Below are positions 42,923 through 52,388 of a stretch of 64,000 bases of DNA, piece after piece; position 1 is the first letter of the stretch; the number at the start of each line of letters is the position of its first letter. The position numbers and the translations under genes were made by a program. Under the pieces are notes generated by a model that did not search any database, was not told the DNA's origin, and saw only the letters and a list, made by a program, of their open reading frames with translations. Origin of the DNA: CAYRGG01 sp964423745 (lineage in GTDB: Bacteria > Pseudomonadota > Gammaproteobacteria > Competibacterales > Competibacteraceae). The stretch spans positions 1 through 64,000 of the forward strand of contig CAYRGG010000003.1 of assembly GCA_964423745.1 (NCBI GenBank), read 5' to 3'.

Positions 42923-43135
42923 ATGGAAATATTAGCGTTAATTATTCTTTATGTTTGTATTCTTTTTATTATAGATTGCTTTGGTGATAGCCTAAAGTAT
43001 GATAAGCCATTTAAAAATATTGCTCTTGATAAACTCGATAATTATCAAAGTAAGACAAATTTTTTAAATAGTTTTTTGGCTACATTAATAAAACCACTAG
43101 AGAAAAAAATCAAAAATTCATTTTTTAATAAATAA
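42923..43135 (+). CDS. Small AT-rich membrane protein, unknown
   Basis: This 70-aa protein has one N-terminal hydrophobic helix (L-A-L-I-I-L-Y-V-C-I-L-F-I-I) followed by a charged, Lys/Asn-rich tail. The composition is strikingly AT-rich relative to the transporter genes. There is no recognised family and no good ribosome site. It may be a foreign small gene or a chance frame. Confidence 0.4.
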   Translation: MEILALIILYVCILFIIDCFGDSLKYDKPFKNIALDKLDNYQSKTNFLNSFLATLIKPLEKKIKNSFFNK

Positions 43136-43156
43136 ATCAAAGTAACTACTCACCTT

Positions 43157-43276
43157 CCCGTCATTCTCGCCATGGACTGGCGAGAATCCAGCGCCATGGA
43201 CGACAAGCCGGGGTAAAAACCGCCTGCTACCCTCCATGGTCACTGGATTCCGGCAATCCCTGCTGGAATAACGGGT
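43157..43276. repeat. Double-hairpin intergenic repeat
   Basis: The first hairpin ATTCTCGCCA-TGGAC-TGGCGAGAAT (43163-43187) has a perfect 10-bp stem. The second, ATTCCGGCA...TGCTGGAAT (about 43247-43269), has a nine-pair stem with one G-U. The outer CCCGTCATT and AATAACGGG extend the palindrome. It resembles the common CGTCATTCC-type bacterial dispersed repeats and could terminate both converging units. Confidence 0.75.
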
Positions 43277-43294
43277 GAGCAATTACCGTTTGTT

Positions 43295-45415
43295 CTAATA
43301 ACGGTTATAGCGATAAAATTCAGGTTTAGAGGTGCTAAACAAACAGGTAAACCCGTTGTCACTGTGGTTTGTGATAACGCAGCTGTACTCCGTTGGTTCT
43401 TCTTGCACCCACTCGTCGGCACAACCTTTCCGATTCATGGCCTTGGTTTCGTTGAAAGATAAACGTGCTCCTTCTTTTTGCCATTTATAATCAGCCACAT
43501 ACACATCGCAGCTATCGGCTTGGTTTCTGGCTTTGAAAACGCCTTCGCCCTCTGCATTGATGGTTTCATAGCCTGCTAGCTTCCATTGGCAACCTTCGGA
43601 CATCTGTTCGATACGGTAGTTGCCAGGGCTAAACCCTTTTTTATTAGCAGTTGTGGGATCGGTGTTCCACTGACCGTCCACGCGCAGCTCAACACCCTTA
43701 TCGGTAAAGGATTCAACCAGGTTAAATTGCATATCCATGGCGGTTAAGCTATTTAGACCACTGTACATTTCAATGCATTTATCGGTCTCCATAGCAGCCA
43801 ACTGACCCGCATTGCTCATGGCGTTTTCCACCAATTCACCTAAGCGTTGATAATCGCTGGTATAGGCCAATAAGCCGTTGCTGTTAATAGCGTCTTGAGC
43901 AGATTCATCAGCAGCCGACGCTGATTTTTCACCGGTGAAAACCACCAAATTTTTCCCTTTGATGGCAATCTGCGGTTTTGTAGCCATTGGAAAGGGCAGA
44001 TCAATGGGTACCGCCGAACCATCCCCAGGCACCACAACATTCTGCATACCCGGTAGACTACCCAGCAAAGCAGCCAAGTTAGCAGGCGTCTCTGCTGTCA
44101 CACTCAGTAAGGCATCAGCTTTAAACTGGCCGTTGGCAAGATCAGTCATTTCAAAATCATAAAGAGAAATGCCCATGCCCTTGACACCTTGCAGCATGGC
44201 GGTACCCATAGCTAGGATAGCGGGATTAACCCCTTTAACCTGTGTCTGGGCCATTTGTAATTGCGGGCACTGAAATTGCGCCTGGATGAACAAATTTCTC
44301 AATTGGTTAATAGTGGGTAAAAGGGTGCTTACATCCAAACCTAAACCAACGGCTAACAGCTTATCGTCATAACGGGTTGTATGGGGGGCTAAATGACCAT
44401 TGAGGTTTTTCAGGGCATCGATGACCTGGGGATGGGTTAATTCCAACACCGTTGAAGAACCCATATCCAACACGCCGTCGTTAAGCTCAAAACGGTCATA
44501 ACCAAAAACTATCCGGGGCATGGTTTGCACTAACTCCATCACCTCGCTAGCACAAGCGCCATCCAATGGCCGCTTATAATCCCTGTACACCCCTAGCAAG
44601 TCTTTACCAGCACTAGTTTGGTTAGGCTTTAATAAGGTTTTTGCGATTTCCACAAAATTGACATAACCCACCAGTGTATCGGTGTAGTTGTTGGTTTCTT
44701 GCAGTTCTCGGATGGTGTTGCTAGCAGCCAGTGAGTGGGATTCTGGGGCCAACGCCAAACGCTGCAGCTTACGGGTTAAAGGCTCGTCCTGGCCCACTAA
44801 AGCAACAGCAACGCTTTGATTTTCGAATCCCATAGCGACCGATAGGGCCGGGAACTTATCATCACCCTTAGGGCCTTGCCAAACCAACACTGGCTTGCCG
44901 TCCCATGTTTCTTCTTGATACTGCAAATTACTCGCTGCACTAGCCTCATGGATCACTTTCATAAAGGCTGTTTTATCCGCAATAGCCACTTGGATAACCG
45001 GCGCCAGACCATCCAAGTAGAACGCGAACGCGGCAGTTTCATCTAGCCCATAATGGGCACTGAGGGCAGCACCGCCTTTTTTTGACTGTTCCATAAAATC
45101 GCGCAGCAGATAAGCGAAGAATTGAAACACAGGCATCTCGCCGAACTCCTCTACACTTTCAAGCTCTGCCAGAGACGCTTCAATTTGAGCTAAAACCAAC
45201 TGCATGTTATCGCCTTGTAAAAAGACGCCTTGGTCCGCTTTGCTTTCCAGGTAATAGAGGGTGTCAGCAGGCACATGTTGTCGAAATGTTTGCAGCGCAG
45301 CTTTGTCTTCGCCAAACAGTGACGGCAGATTAAAAAAACCTGCTTGAGTGGCCGCCAGCGTCCCTGCCGCCACCAGCACGCCGGCTACTAAAAAGGTTAG
45401 TTTTTTCTTCATCAT
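43295..45415 (-). CDS. Large exported protein of unknown function (706 aa)
   Basis: This protein has a Sec signal peptide (M-M-K-K-K-L-T-F-L-V-A-G-V-L-V-A-A-G). The mature part is about 680 residues: a long mixed alpha/beta region (about 40-570) resembling DUF3352-like proteins that follow substrate-free repeats such as P-A-D-T-L-Y-Y-L-E-S. A Cys-rich C-terminal domain follows (about 590-706, Cys in S-E-G-C-Q-W, D-S-C-D-V-Y, K-G-C-A-D-E-W, S-C-V-I-T, F-T-C-L-F). I cannot assign a function. It converges on the ABC operon, and its 3' end was copied to 39250-39347. Confidence 0.7.
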   Translation of the reverse strand: MMKKKLTFLVAGVLVAAGTLAATQAGFFNLPSLFGEDKAALQTFRQHVPADTLYYLESKADQGVFLQGDNMQLVLAQIEASLAELESVEEFGEMPVFQFFAYLLRDFMEQSKKGGAALSAHYGLDETAAFAFYLDGLAPVIQVAIADKTAFMKVIHEASAASNLQYQEETWDGKPVLVWQGPKGDDKFPALSVAMGFENQSVAVALVGQDEPLTRKLQRLALAPESHSLAASNTIRELQETNNYTDTLVGYVNFVEIAKTLLKPNQTSAGKDLLGVYRDYKRPLDGACASEVMELVQTMPRIVFGYDRFELNDGVLDMGSSTVLELTHPQVIDALKNLNGHLAPHTTRYDDKLLAVGLGLDVSTLLPTINQLRNLFIQAQFQCPQLQMAQTQVKGVNPAILAMGTAMLQGVKGMGISLYDFEMTDLANGQFKADALLSVTAETPANLAALLGSLPGMQNVVVPGDGSAVPIDLPFPMATKPQIAIKGKNLVVFTGEKSASAADESAQDAINSNGLLAYTSDYQRLGELVENAMSNAGQLAAMETDKCIEMYSGLNSLTAMDMQFNLVESFTDKGVELRVDGQWNTDPTTANKKGFSPGNYRIEQMSEGCQWKLAGYETINAEGEGVFKARNQADSCDVYVADYKWQKEGARLSFNETKAMNRKGCADEWVQEEPTEYSCVITNHSDNGFTCLFSTSKPEFYRYNRY

Positions 45416-45885
45416 AAATTGTCGCTTCCTTTCTTTAACAAAGTAAAAACGCCGTGTGACCGGCAGTAACGTTAAAAATCAATGGGCCTGTCCATGGTGG
45501 TGGTATAGCAATTCTGCAAAATATATGTACTCAAGCCACTGCCCTAACTTGATTTCAAACCTATAACTAGATGCAAAAGCAGTTCCACTTATTAACCTTA
45601 TAATGGCACGGGTTATGCTGTATAGCTATTGACCACAATTATTCTCGACTAGGAAGCTTTTCATCAGTTTATGTATATATATGAATATATGCCTAATTAT
45701 TTTTTTAAACCCTCTAATAGATCCGCCTAAACAATCTACGCACACTCATAAAACGTCACTTTGTTGACGTGATTTTTTAGAGCACTGACATTTTTTGTAA
45801 AACTCAGACTTTTACCCTATAGCCAGGTTTATTGATCGATTTGTAAGTAACGGAAAAAAATAGTTTTTAGTTTAAGGAGTAAAAC
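45416..45885. other. Divergent intergenic region, exported protein / chemoreceptor
   Basis: These 470 bp have no supported gene and several AT-rich stretches (for example ATATATATGAATATAT near 45675). It holds the promoters of both divergent genes. An AAGGAG ribosome site at 45873-45878 precedes the chemoreceptor ATG. Confidence 0.4.
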
Positions 45886-48209
45886 ATGTTTGCATTTTAT
45901 CGTACTTATCTCAATCACACGCCAGTACGTCGTCTCATACGGGGTCTTGTATTTGGCGCTATCGTATCGGCAACCATTGTCGTTGTGGGTAATGGCATCA
46001 TCGCCTGGCAAGCCCATAAGATTGACAAAGAATGGACCCATTACGAACAAGAACCTGCGCAAAAAGGAATCATTTTGAGCCAGCTGCGTCATGCGGTGGG
46101 GTATGGTGGCGTCATTCACCAGTTCAAAAATTACATGCTACGGCAAGATGAGCCCCGTGTCGCTAAAACCGAAAACAAAATGCGCGCCGCCACAGAAGCC
46201 ATAAGCGCTTATCGGGCGTTACCTCTCAATACCCGTGAAACCCAAGCCCTGGATACCATCAGCACCACCTTTGAAAAGTACCGCAATGCCCTAAAAACCG
46301 CTCAGCGCTTAACTGCGCAAGGAAAAACCCCCTGGGAAATAGACGCTGTCGTCAAAATCGACGACGGTCCAGCGTTGGAAGCATTCTTGGCACTGGATGA
46401 AGAGTTGCGCCAGGCTACCCAAGCGAGCGCCGACACGGTTAACGGCAGCGTAGCCATGGTTAACAATACAACCTTACTGAGCGGCGTTATAGCAACCTTG
46501 TTGATTGGCGCGTTTGCCGTTGCCGTCTCCCTGGTGCTCAACACAATTCTACGCCAACTGGGAGATGAACCCTCCCGTATCCTGGAGATCGTGCAACGTA
46601 TTGCCCGGGGTGATCTCACGATGGAGCTAAGCCCCGCAAACCCGCTGCCAGTGTCTATGCAGCGATACAAACTATGCAGACCAATCTACGAAACTTGATA
46701 GACGCCGAAAAACGCGCCGCTCAAGAGCGTGAAGAAGCCATGGCCTTACAACAACGCCAAGAGCAAGAAAAACGCCAGCTCGAGGAGCAACGTCACCGAG
46801 AAGCTCAAGAGGCTGCGGAACAGGAACGCCAACAGGCCCAGACTCTGCAAAACAAAGTGGATAGCCTATTGGAAGTCGTTAGCGCAGCCAGTAAAGGTGA
46901 TATTAGCCGCACGGTCACTGTGCAAGGCGCAGATGCCATCGGTCAGGTGGGTCAGGGATTGGAGCAGTTTCTCGAGGAACTGCGGGCGAGTCTGGTGGGC
47001 ATCAGTCTCGATGCCCAAGCGGTAGCCTGTGCGGCAGAGCAACTCACCGGGGCGGGGCAACGCATTGACAGCAACGCTCACACCACCGCCCAGCAAGCTA
47101 GTACCGCCGCAGTCGGCGCTGAGCAGGTGAGCGCCAACGTCAATACGGTGGCCGCGGCGGCAGAACAAATGACCGCTAGCATTCAAGAGATCGCCTATAA
47201 CGCCGCCGCGGCGGCACGGGTGGCCGGTGAAGCCGTGCAACTGACCGCCAGCACCGACACCACCGTGCGTCAGCTCAGCGCCAGCAGCACCGATATCGGC
47301 GACATCATTCGGGTGATTACCGGCATTGCCGAGCAGACCAACCTGTTGGCTTTAAACGCCACCATTGAGGCGGCTCGCGCTGGCGAGGCCGGCAAAGGCT
47401 TTGCCGTGGTAGCCAACGAAGTCAAAGAGCTGGCCAAAGAAACCGCTAAAGCCACCGATGAAATAGGTGAAAAAATTGGTGCTATTCAAAACGGCAGCAG
47501 CAGCGCTGTAGAGGCCATTGCGCAAATCACGGCCACCATCACCCAGATCAACGATATCCAAACCACCATCGCCAGTGCCGTAGAAGAGCAAACTGCCACT
47601 ACCAATGAGATTAGCCGCAGTGTCAGTGAGGCGGCCACCGGCAGCGTGGAGATCGCCCATAATATCAATCAGGTGGCCGAAAACGCCCAAACCACCTTGA
47701 GCGCCACGGCGGTTGCTCTGACCACGGCTAGCAGTCTTGACCGTACAGCCAGCGAGCTGCAAGACCGAACCGAGAAGTTTATGCTAGATGTAGACACCTC
47801 CCACAGCGAGCAGACCAAAAAAGCTATTGTCGCCCACGGACAATGGAAGATGCGCTTGTCTACTGCCATTAGTACGGGTCAGAGCGAGTGGACTGTCGAC
47901 CGGGTACAGTGTGACAACCTGTGCGACTTCGGCCATTGGCTTTATGAGCTGCCTTCTACTCAACAAAAAAGTTCCCAGTTTCAAAAAGTTCGCACCCTCC
48001 ATGCCACTTTTCATAAGGAAGCATCCCGCATTCTAGCTTTAGCCATCAGTGGCGAGCGGATAGAGGCAACTAAAGCCATGGGAAAAGATAGCCAATTCGC
48101 AAAGCTCTCCAACGATCTCACCACCGCCTTAATCGCCTGGCAACAAGAACGGGTGCGCATGGCTGAACCAACCGAGGCTCATAAACCGGCATTGGCTGTG
48201 GTCACCTAA
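45886..48209 (+). pseudogene. Methyl-accepting chemotaxis protein with CZB domain, frameshifted
   Basis: Two frames (45886-46698 and from before 46674 to 48209) encode one receptor. The first gives two transmembrane helices, a periplasmic four-helix-type sensor and the start of HAMP (G-D-E-P-S-R-I-L-E-I-V). After about 46641 the homology continues in another frame as A-A-S-V-Y-A-A-I-Q-T-M-Q-T-N-L, a single-base loss in an AAACCC run. Then come a Gln/Glu-rich coiled coil, a second HAMP-like part, the signalling hairpin (T-N-L-L-A-L-N-A-T-I-E-A-A-R-A-G-E) and a C-terminal zinc-binding CZB domain (H-G-Q-W-K, C-D-F-G-H-W-L). It could be a true mutation or a sequencing error. Confidence 0.85.
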
Positions 48210-48253
48210 GCCAAGTATCGTCATAACTCAGAAAGTAGAGCACAGTAACGCGT

Positions 48254-48315
48254 GGGCAACCAGTTGCCCACCCTACGAAAATCACCCTGAAAAGGGGCTG
48301 GGTTAGCTCAGCCCC
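48254..48315. terminator. Two short hairpins between chemoreceptor and prfA
   Basis: GGGCAAC-CA-GTTGCCC (48254-48269) and GGGGCTG...CAGCCCC (48294-48315) are back-to-back stems after the chemoreceptor stop. There is no long T run, so factor-independent termination is only possible. Confidence 0.45.
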
Positions 48316-48458
48316 CTCTCCTCTGCATCATACCACCGCAAACATTATACACTCTCCCCGTAACCCCATACGTTTTAACGACAGCTGCTGTTATTATTGA
48401 ATTTGGCAAGGTTTTTTTTCAACGTCTACGGCCCCATCCGATGCCTAGGGAGTAACCG

Positions 48459-49541
48459 ATGAACCCATCGATTCTGACTAAACTCGAGCAATTGACAGCT
48501 CGGCACGAGGAGGTGAGCGCCTTACTCGCCGACCCGGATGTCATCGGTGACCAAGAGCGCTTTCGCGACCTATCTAAAGAGTACGCACAACTCGAACCCG
48601 TGGCGCAAAACTTTTCCGCTTATCAACAGTTGCAACAGGATCAACAGGCTGCCCAGGAGATGATGCAGGATAATGACCCAGAACTGCACACTTTGGCCGA
48701 AGAGGAAATGCTCGCTATCGCGCATCGCCGGGAAGCCCTAGAGCAAGAGTTACAGATTTTGCTGCTTCCCAGCGACCCCTATGACAATAGCAATATTTTT
48801 CTAGAGATTCGCGCGGGCACCGGTGGCGATGAAGCCGCACTGTTCGCCGGCGATCTTTTTCGCATGTATTCCCGTTACGCAGAAGCCCAAGGTTGGCAGG
48901 TAGAAATATTGAGCGTTAACGAAGGTGAACACGGCGGCTATAAAGAAATCATCGCTCGAATTATCGGCCGAGGGGCCTATTCCCGGCTCAAGTTCGAATC
49001 CGGCGCTCACCGGGTGCAACGGGTTCCAGAAACAGAGTCGCAAGGGCGTATCCACACCTCCGCCGCCACGGTGGCTATTTTGCCGGAAGCGGCAGAAGTG
49101 GAAGTGGAAGACATCAATCCCAATGATCTGCGGGTGGATACTTACCGCGCTTCCGGGGCCGGAGGGCAGCACGTTAACAAAACAGACTCCGCTATTCGGC
49201 TCACGCATCTACCCTCGGGTATTGTGGTGGAATGCCAGGATGAACGCTCGCAACATAAAAACCGGGCCCGCGCCATGGCGCTCCTCCAGGCTAAGCTGCT
49301 GGCTAGCGAACAGCAAAAACAGCAAGCCGCTCAAGCCGAGAACCGGCGTTCTCTGGTGGGCAGCGGCGACCGTTCAGAACGCATTCGCACCTATAACTTT
49401 CCTCAAGGCCGAGTTACCGATCACCGTATCAATCTCACCCTTTATAAGCTGCCAGAGATTGTGCTGGGTCAATTGGATCAAGTGATTGATCCTTTGGTGC
49501 AAGAATATCAGGCTGATCAGTTGGCAGCATTGGCCGATTAA
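48459..49541 (+). CDS. prfA: Peptide chain release factor 1
   Basis: This 360-aa class I release factor reads UAA/UAG. The stop-codon recognition tripeptide is P-E-T (190-192), fitting the P-x-T rule for RF1. The catalytic G-G-Q is at 235-237 within A-G-G-Q-H-V-N-K. G-T-G-G-D-E-A-A-L-F-A near 121 is conserved. The length matches E. coli RF1. The usual partner prmC is not next to it here; the short stretch after the gene holds only a 15-codon frame. Confidence 0.97.
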   Translation: MNPSILTKLEQLTARHEEVSALLADPDVIGDQERFRDLSKEYAQLEPVAQNFSAYQQLQQDQQAAQEMMQDNDPELHTLAEEEMLAIAHRREALEQELQILLLPSDPYDNSNIFLEIRAGTGGDEAALFAGDLFRMYSRYAEAQGWQVEILSVNEGEHGGYKEIIARIIGRGAYSRLKFESGAHRVQRVPETESQGRIHTSAATVAILPEAAEVEVEDINPNDLRVDTYRASGAGGQHVNKTDSAIRLTHLPSGIVVECQDERSQHKNRARAMALLQAKLLASEQQKQQAAQAENRRSLVGSGDRSERIRTYNFPQGRVTDHRINLTLYKLPEIVLGQLDQVIDPLVQEYQADQLAALAD

Positions 49542-49645
49542 TGATTTGGAAAACTTATGTTTTGGGAATCACAAGCCACGCAAACCCTTATTGCGCGTAA
49601 GTTCTAAGTTAAATTTAGCGTAGCAAATAGATTTCAGGAACAACG

Positions 49646-50683
49646 TTACCTTTTTCTATTTCTGAACTCCGCTTCCATCTCCTCAATAGTCGGAAGACTG
49701 CTTTTCAGTTCCTCCGGTAGTTTTCGGGCAAACTCATAGCGGGAGATGCCAATCGGCTTGCCAACGTCCCGCAACGCATATTCGGCTACCATATTATTCC
49801 GATCTTTGCACAAAATAAGCCCAATGGATTGATTATCCTGGGTTGTCCTTACCTGTTCATCTAGGGCCGTGAGATAGAAATTCAGCTTACCCGCATATTC
49901 AGGACGAAAAGGTCCACTCTTCAACTCGATGGCCACATAGCAATGCAGCTTTAAGTGGTAAAAAAGCAAATCGATATAGAAATCATCGCCACCGACTTCC
50001 AAGTGATATTGCTTGCCGACAAAAGCAAATCCCTTACCTAGCTCCAGCATAAATCGGGCGATATGATCAACCAGAGCTTGTTCTACTTCCCGCTCATGGG
50101 CTTCTTCGGTTAAATTGAGGAAGTCGAAGACATAGGGATCTTTTAACGTTTCTCGAGCTAGATCAGAATCCGGGACCGGTAGCCGCTGGGAGAAATTATC
50201 GATCGCAAGTTTATCAGCTTGGCGTTCATAGAGTCGGTTTTCAATCTGCAAGCCAAGGACGTTTCGAGACCAGTTGTTCTCCAGAGTTTTCTGGACGTAC
50301 CAAAGAGCTTTATGAGGTTCCTTTATCTTGTTGATAATTAGTGCGTTATGCCCCCACGGAATTTGTCCAACAAGTTGTTGGACATTTTCGTCCTGCTTAG
50401 CGTAGAAGCTATACCATTGCTTAATGGAGTAAAGATTGCTGCGGGAAAATCCTTTAGCGCCTCCCAGCTCACGGGTCAAGTCTTGAGCAATTTGTGCAAT
50501 AACTGCATCACCCCAGCCGCTTGCCTGCTGTTTCTCGGTAATGAGTTGGCCGAGCTCCCAGTAAAGCGCCATCAGTTGCGTATTGACCGACCGCGCCGCC
50601 TTGATTTGAGCAGCTTGGACTTTCTGTTTTAGAGAACCAATAAAGTTTTGATAATCGGGGGTTTTGATCAAGTGGTCATTCAT
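49646..50683 (-). CDS. DUF1016 / YhcG-type PD-(D/E)XK nuclease
   Basis: This 345-aa protein has the N-terminal DUF1016 helical domain (L-Y-W-E-L-G-Q-L-I, G-F-S-R-S-N-L-Y, V-G-Q-I-P-W-G-H-N) and a C-terminal PD-(D/E)XK nuclease with F-Y-I-D-L-L-F-Y-H and V-A-I-E-L-K-S-G-x-F-x-P-E-Y-A-G-K. It belongs to the YhcG family, often found with mobile or defence genes. It may be a standalone nuclease acting on foreign DNA, but biology for the family is not settled. It lies between prfA and hemL. Confidence 0.9.
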   Translation of the reverse strand: MNDHLIKTPDYQNFIGSLKQKVQAAQIKAARSVNTQLMALYWELGQLITEKQQASGWGDAVIAQIAQDLTRELGGAKGFSRSNLYSIKQWYSFYAKQDENVQQLVGQIPWGHNALIINKIKEPHKALWYVQKTLENNWSRNVLGLQIENRLYERQADKLAIDNFSQRLPVPDSDLARETLKDPYVFDFLNLTEEAHEREVEQALVDHIARFMLELGKGFAFVGKQYHLEVGGDDFYIDLLFYHLKLHCYVAIELKSGPFRPEYAGKLNFYLTALDEQVRTTQDNQSIGLILCKDRNNMVAEYALRDVGKPIGISRYEFARKLPEELKSSLPTIEEMEAEFRNRKR

Positions 50684-50981
50684 GAGGGATTTTTAGCTGG
50701 TTTTCACCACGTTAGCAAGGTGTTTATCCTTTGTCTTGTCACCTACTCTCAAGTTGTAAATGATAAAATTAAATAACCTCTAAACCTATGCGCTTGAGGT
50801 AATCTCGACAACCATACAGCGCTGATGGGATAGAGATTGAATCTTAAAGCGGGCTATATGTCGAATGTGTGACAATAGACCCATATGCTTGAATCAGCTG
50901 CGCCAAAGTTATCACTGTTTCCCACATCTAATATATGTAGCAACTGAAAAAACTGACTTTACGCCAAGGAAAGAAACTTTT

Positions 50982-52262
50982 ATGAGCCGATCCGAAGATC
51001 TATTTGCAGAAGCCCAACATTATATCCCCGGCGGCGTCAATTCGCCGGTGCGTGCTTTCCGCAGCGTAGGGGGTACACCGATCTTTTTCAAGCGCGGTGA
51101 GGGGGCTTATTTATACGATGAGGATGAGCGCCGTTATATCGACTATGTGGGCTCCTGGGGTCCTATGATCGCCGGTCATGCTCACCCGGAGATCGTTCGC
51201 GCCGTGCAGGAAGCCGCTACCCACGGTTTGAGTTTTGGCGCACCCACCGCCATTGAAACCGTGCTTGCCAAGAAAGTCTGCGAGCTGGTGCCCTCCATGG
51301 AGCTGGTGCGTATGTGTAGCTCTGGCACCGAGGCCACCATGAGCGCCATTCGTCTCGCCCGGGGTGTGACTGGCCGGGATCGCATCGTCAAATTTGAAGG
51401 TTGTTACCATGGCCATGGCGATTCACTGTTAGTCAAAGCAGGCTCCGGCGCCCTGACCCTGGGCGTACCGACTTCGCCCGGCGTACCTTCAGATTTAGCA
51501 CAATATACCTTAACGTTAACCTTTAACGACCTGGAAGGCGTTGAAGAAACGTTCCGTGTCTTGGGCGAACAGATTGCCTGCATCATCGTCGAGCCCATCG
51601 CGGGTAATATGAATTGCATTCCGCCGGTGCCCGGTTTTCTAGAGGGGCTACGTAGAGTCTGCGATAAGTTCGGCAGTGTGCTGATTTTTGACGAAGTGAT
51701 GACCGGGTTCCGGGTCGCTTTGGGGGGCGCACAAGCCCGTTATGGCGTCACTCCTGATCTCACTACCTTGGGCAAAGTCATCGGCGGCGGTATGCCGGTG
51801 GGGGCTTTTGGGGGTAAACGCACACTCATGGAGCATCTAGCGCCTCTAGGACCTGTCTACCAAGCGGGAACCCTGTCGGGCAATCCGGTGGCCATGACGG
51901 CGGGCCTGACCACCTTGGAATTGGTCTCTAAACCGGGTTTTTTTACTGACTTAGAGGCCAAAACGACGACCCTTGTAGAAGGTCTCACCCGCAAAGCACG
52001 GGCAGCAGGCATTCCCCTCACTACTAATTATGCTGGAGGCATGTTTGGGTTCTTTTTTTCTGAAGAGGAGCGTGTCACCCATTATGCCCAAGCCACAGCC
52101 TGCAACATGGATCATTTCAGAGCCTTTTTTCACGGTATGCTGGCGGAAGGCATTTACTTAGCCCCTTCGGCCTTTGAGGCGGGTTTTATCTCTTCCGCCC
52201 ATAACGAAACGGATTTAGAAGTCACCCTTGCGGGGGCTGAAAAGGTGTTGGCGACGGTCTAG
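50982..52262 (+). CDS. hemL: Glutamate-1-semialdehyde 2,1-aminomutase
   Basis: This 426-aa PLP enzyme makes 5-aminolevulinate in the C5 tetrapyrrole pathway. The diagnostic N-terminus is P-G-G-V-N-S-P-V-R-A-F. S-S-G-T-E-A-T-M-S-A and G-C-Y-H-G-H bind cofactor and phosphate, and G-K-V-I-G-G-G-M-P-V-G holds the PLP Lys near residue 265. ATG 50982 with AAGGA upstream fits the family; an open frame from 50865 is not conserved. The stop TAG lies in the left end of a family-C repeat. Confidence 0.96.
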   Translation: MSRSEDLFAEAQHYIPGGVNSPVRAFRSVGGTPIFFKRGEGAYLYDEDERRYIDYVGSWGPMIAGHAHPEIVRAVQEAATHGLSFGAPTAIETVLAKKVCELVPSMELVRMCSSGTEATMSAIRLARGVTGRDRIVKFEGCYHGHGDSLLVKAGSGALTLGVPTSPGVPSDLAQYTLTLTFNDLEGVEETFRVLGEQIACIIVEPIAGNMNCIPPVPGFLEGLRRVCDKFGSVLIFDEVMTGFRVALGGAQARYGVTPDLTTLGKVIGGGMPVGAFGGKRTLMEHLAPLGPVYQAGTLSGNPVAMTAGLTTLELVSKPGFFTDLEAKTTTLVEGLTRKARAAGIPLTTNYAGGMFGFFFSEEERVTHYAQATACNMDHFRAFFHGMLAEGIYLAPSAFEAGFISSAHNETDLEVTLAGAEKVLATV

Positions 52263-52388
52263 AGCATTTCCCATTCGACTCTACACATCGTTAGCCTTCG
52301 GTCTCGGCGGTGTGCTCATGTACTGCATGTACACTGCGCGGGCCTCACCTTGGCTGCCTTGTGTAAAGCCAAAGCGAAAACGCTCTAG
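52259..52388. repeat. Repeat family C, 130-bp copy between hemL and tnpB
   Basis: This begins CTAGAGCATTTCCC and ends CGAAAACGCTCTAG, an imperfect terminal inverted repeat. The left CTAG supplies the hemL stop codon (TAG at 52260) and the right CTAG supplies the truncated tnpB stop on the other strand. An inverted copy sits at 41320-41446. Confidence 0.88.

Noticed and set aside
48459..49541. P-E-T in place of the E. coli P-A-T motif in RF1
   Set aside because: The middle position of P-x-T varies among RF1 proteins; not unusual enough to report as altered decoding.
49557..49604. 15-codon frame after prfA, considered as a prmC remnant
   Set aside because: The translation does not resemble PrmC and the frame is too short to judge.
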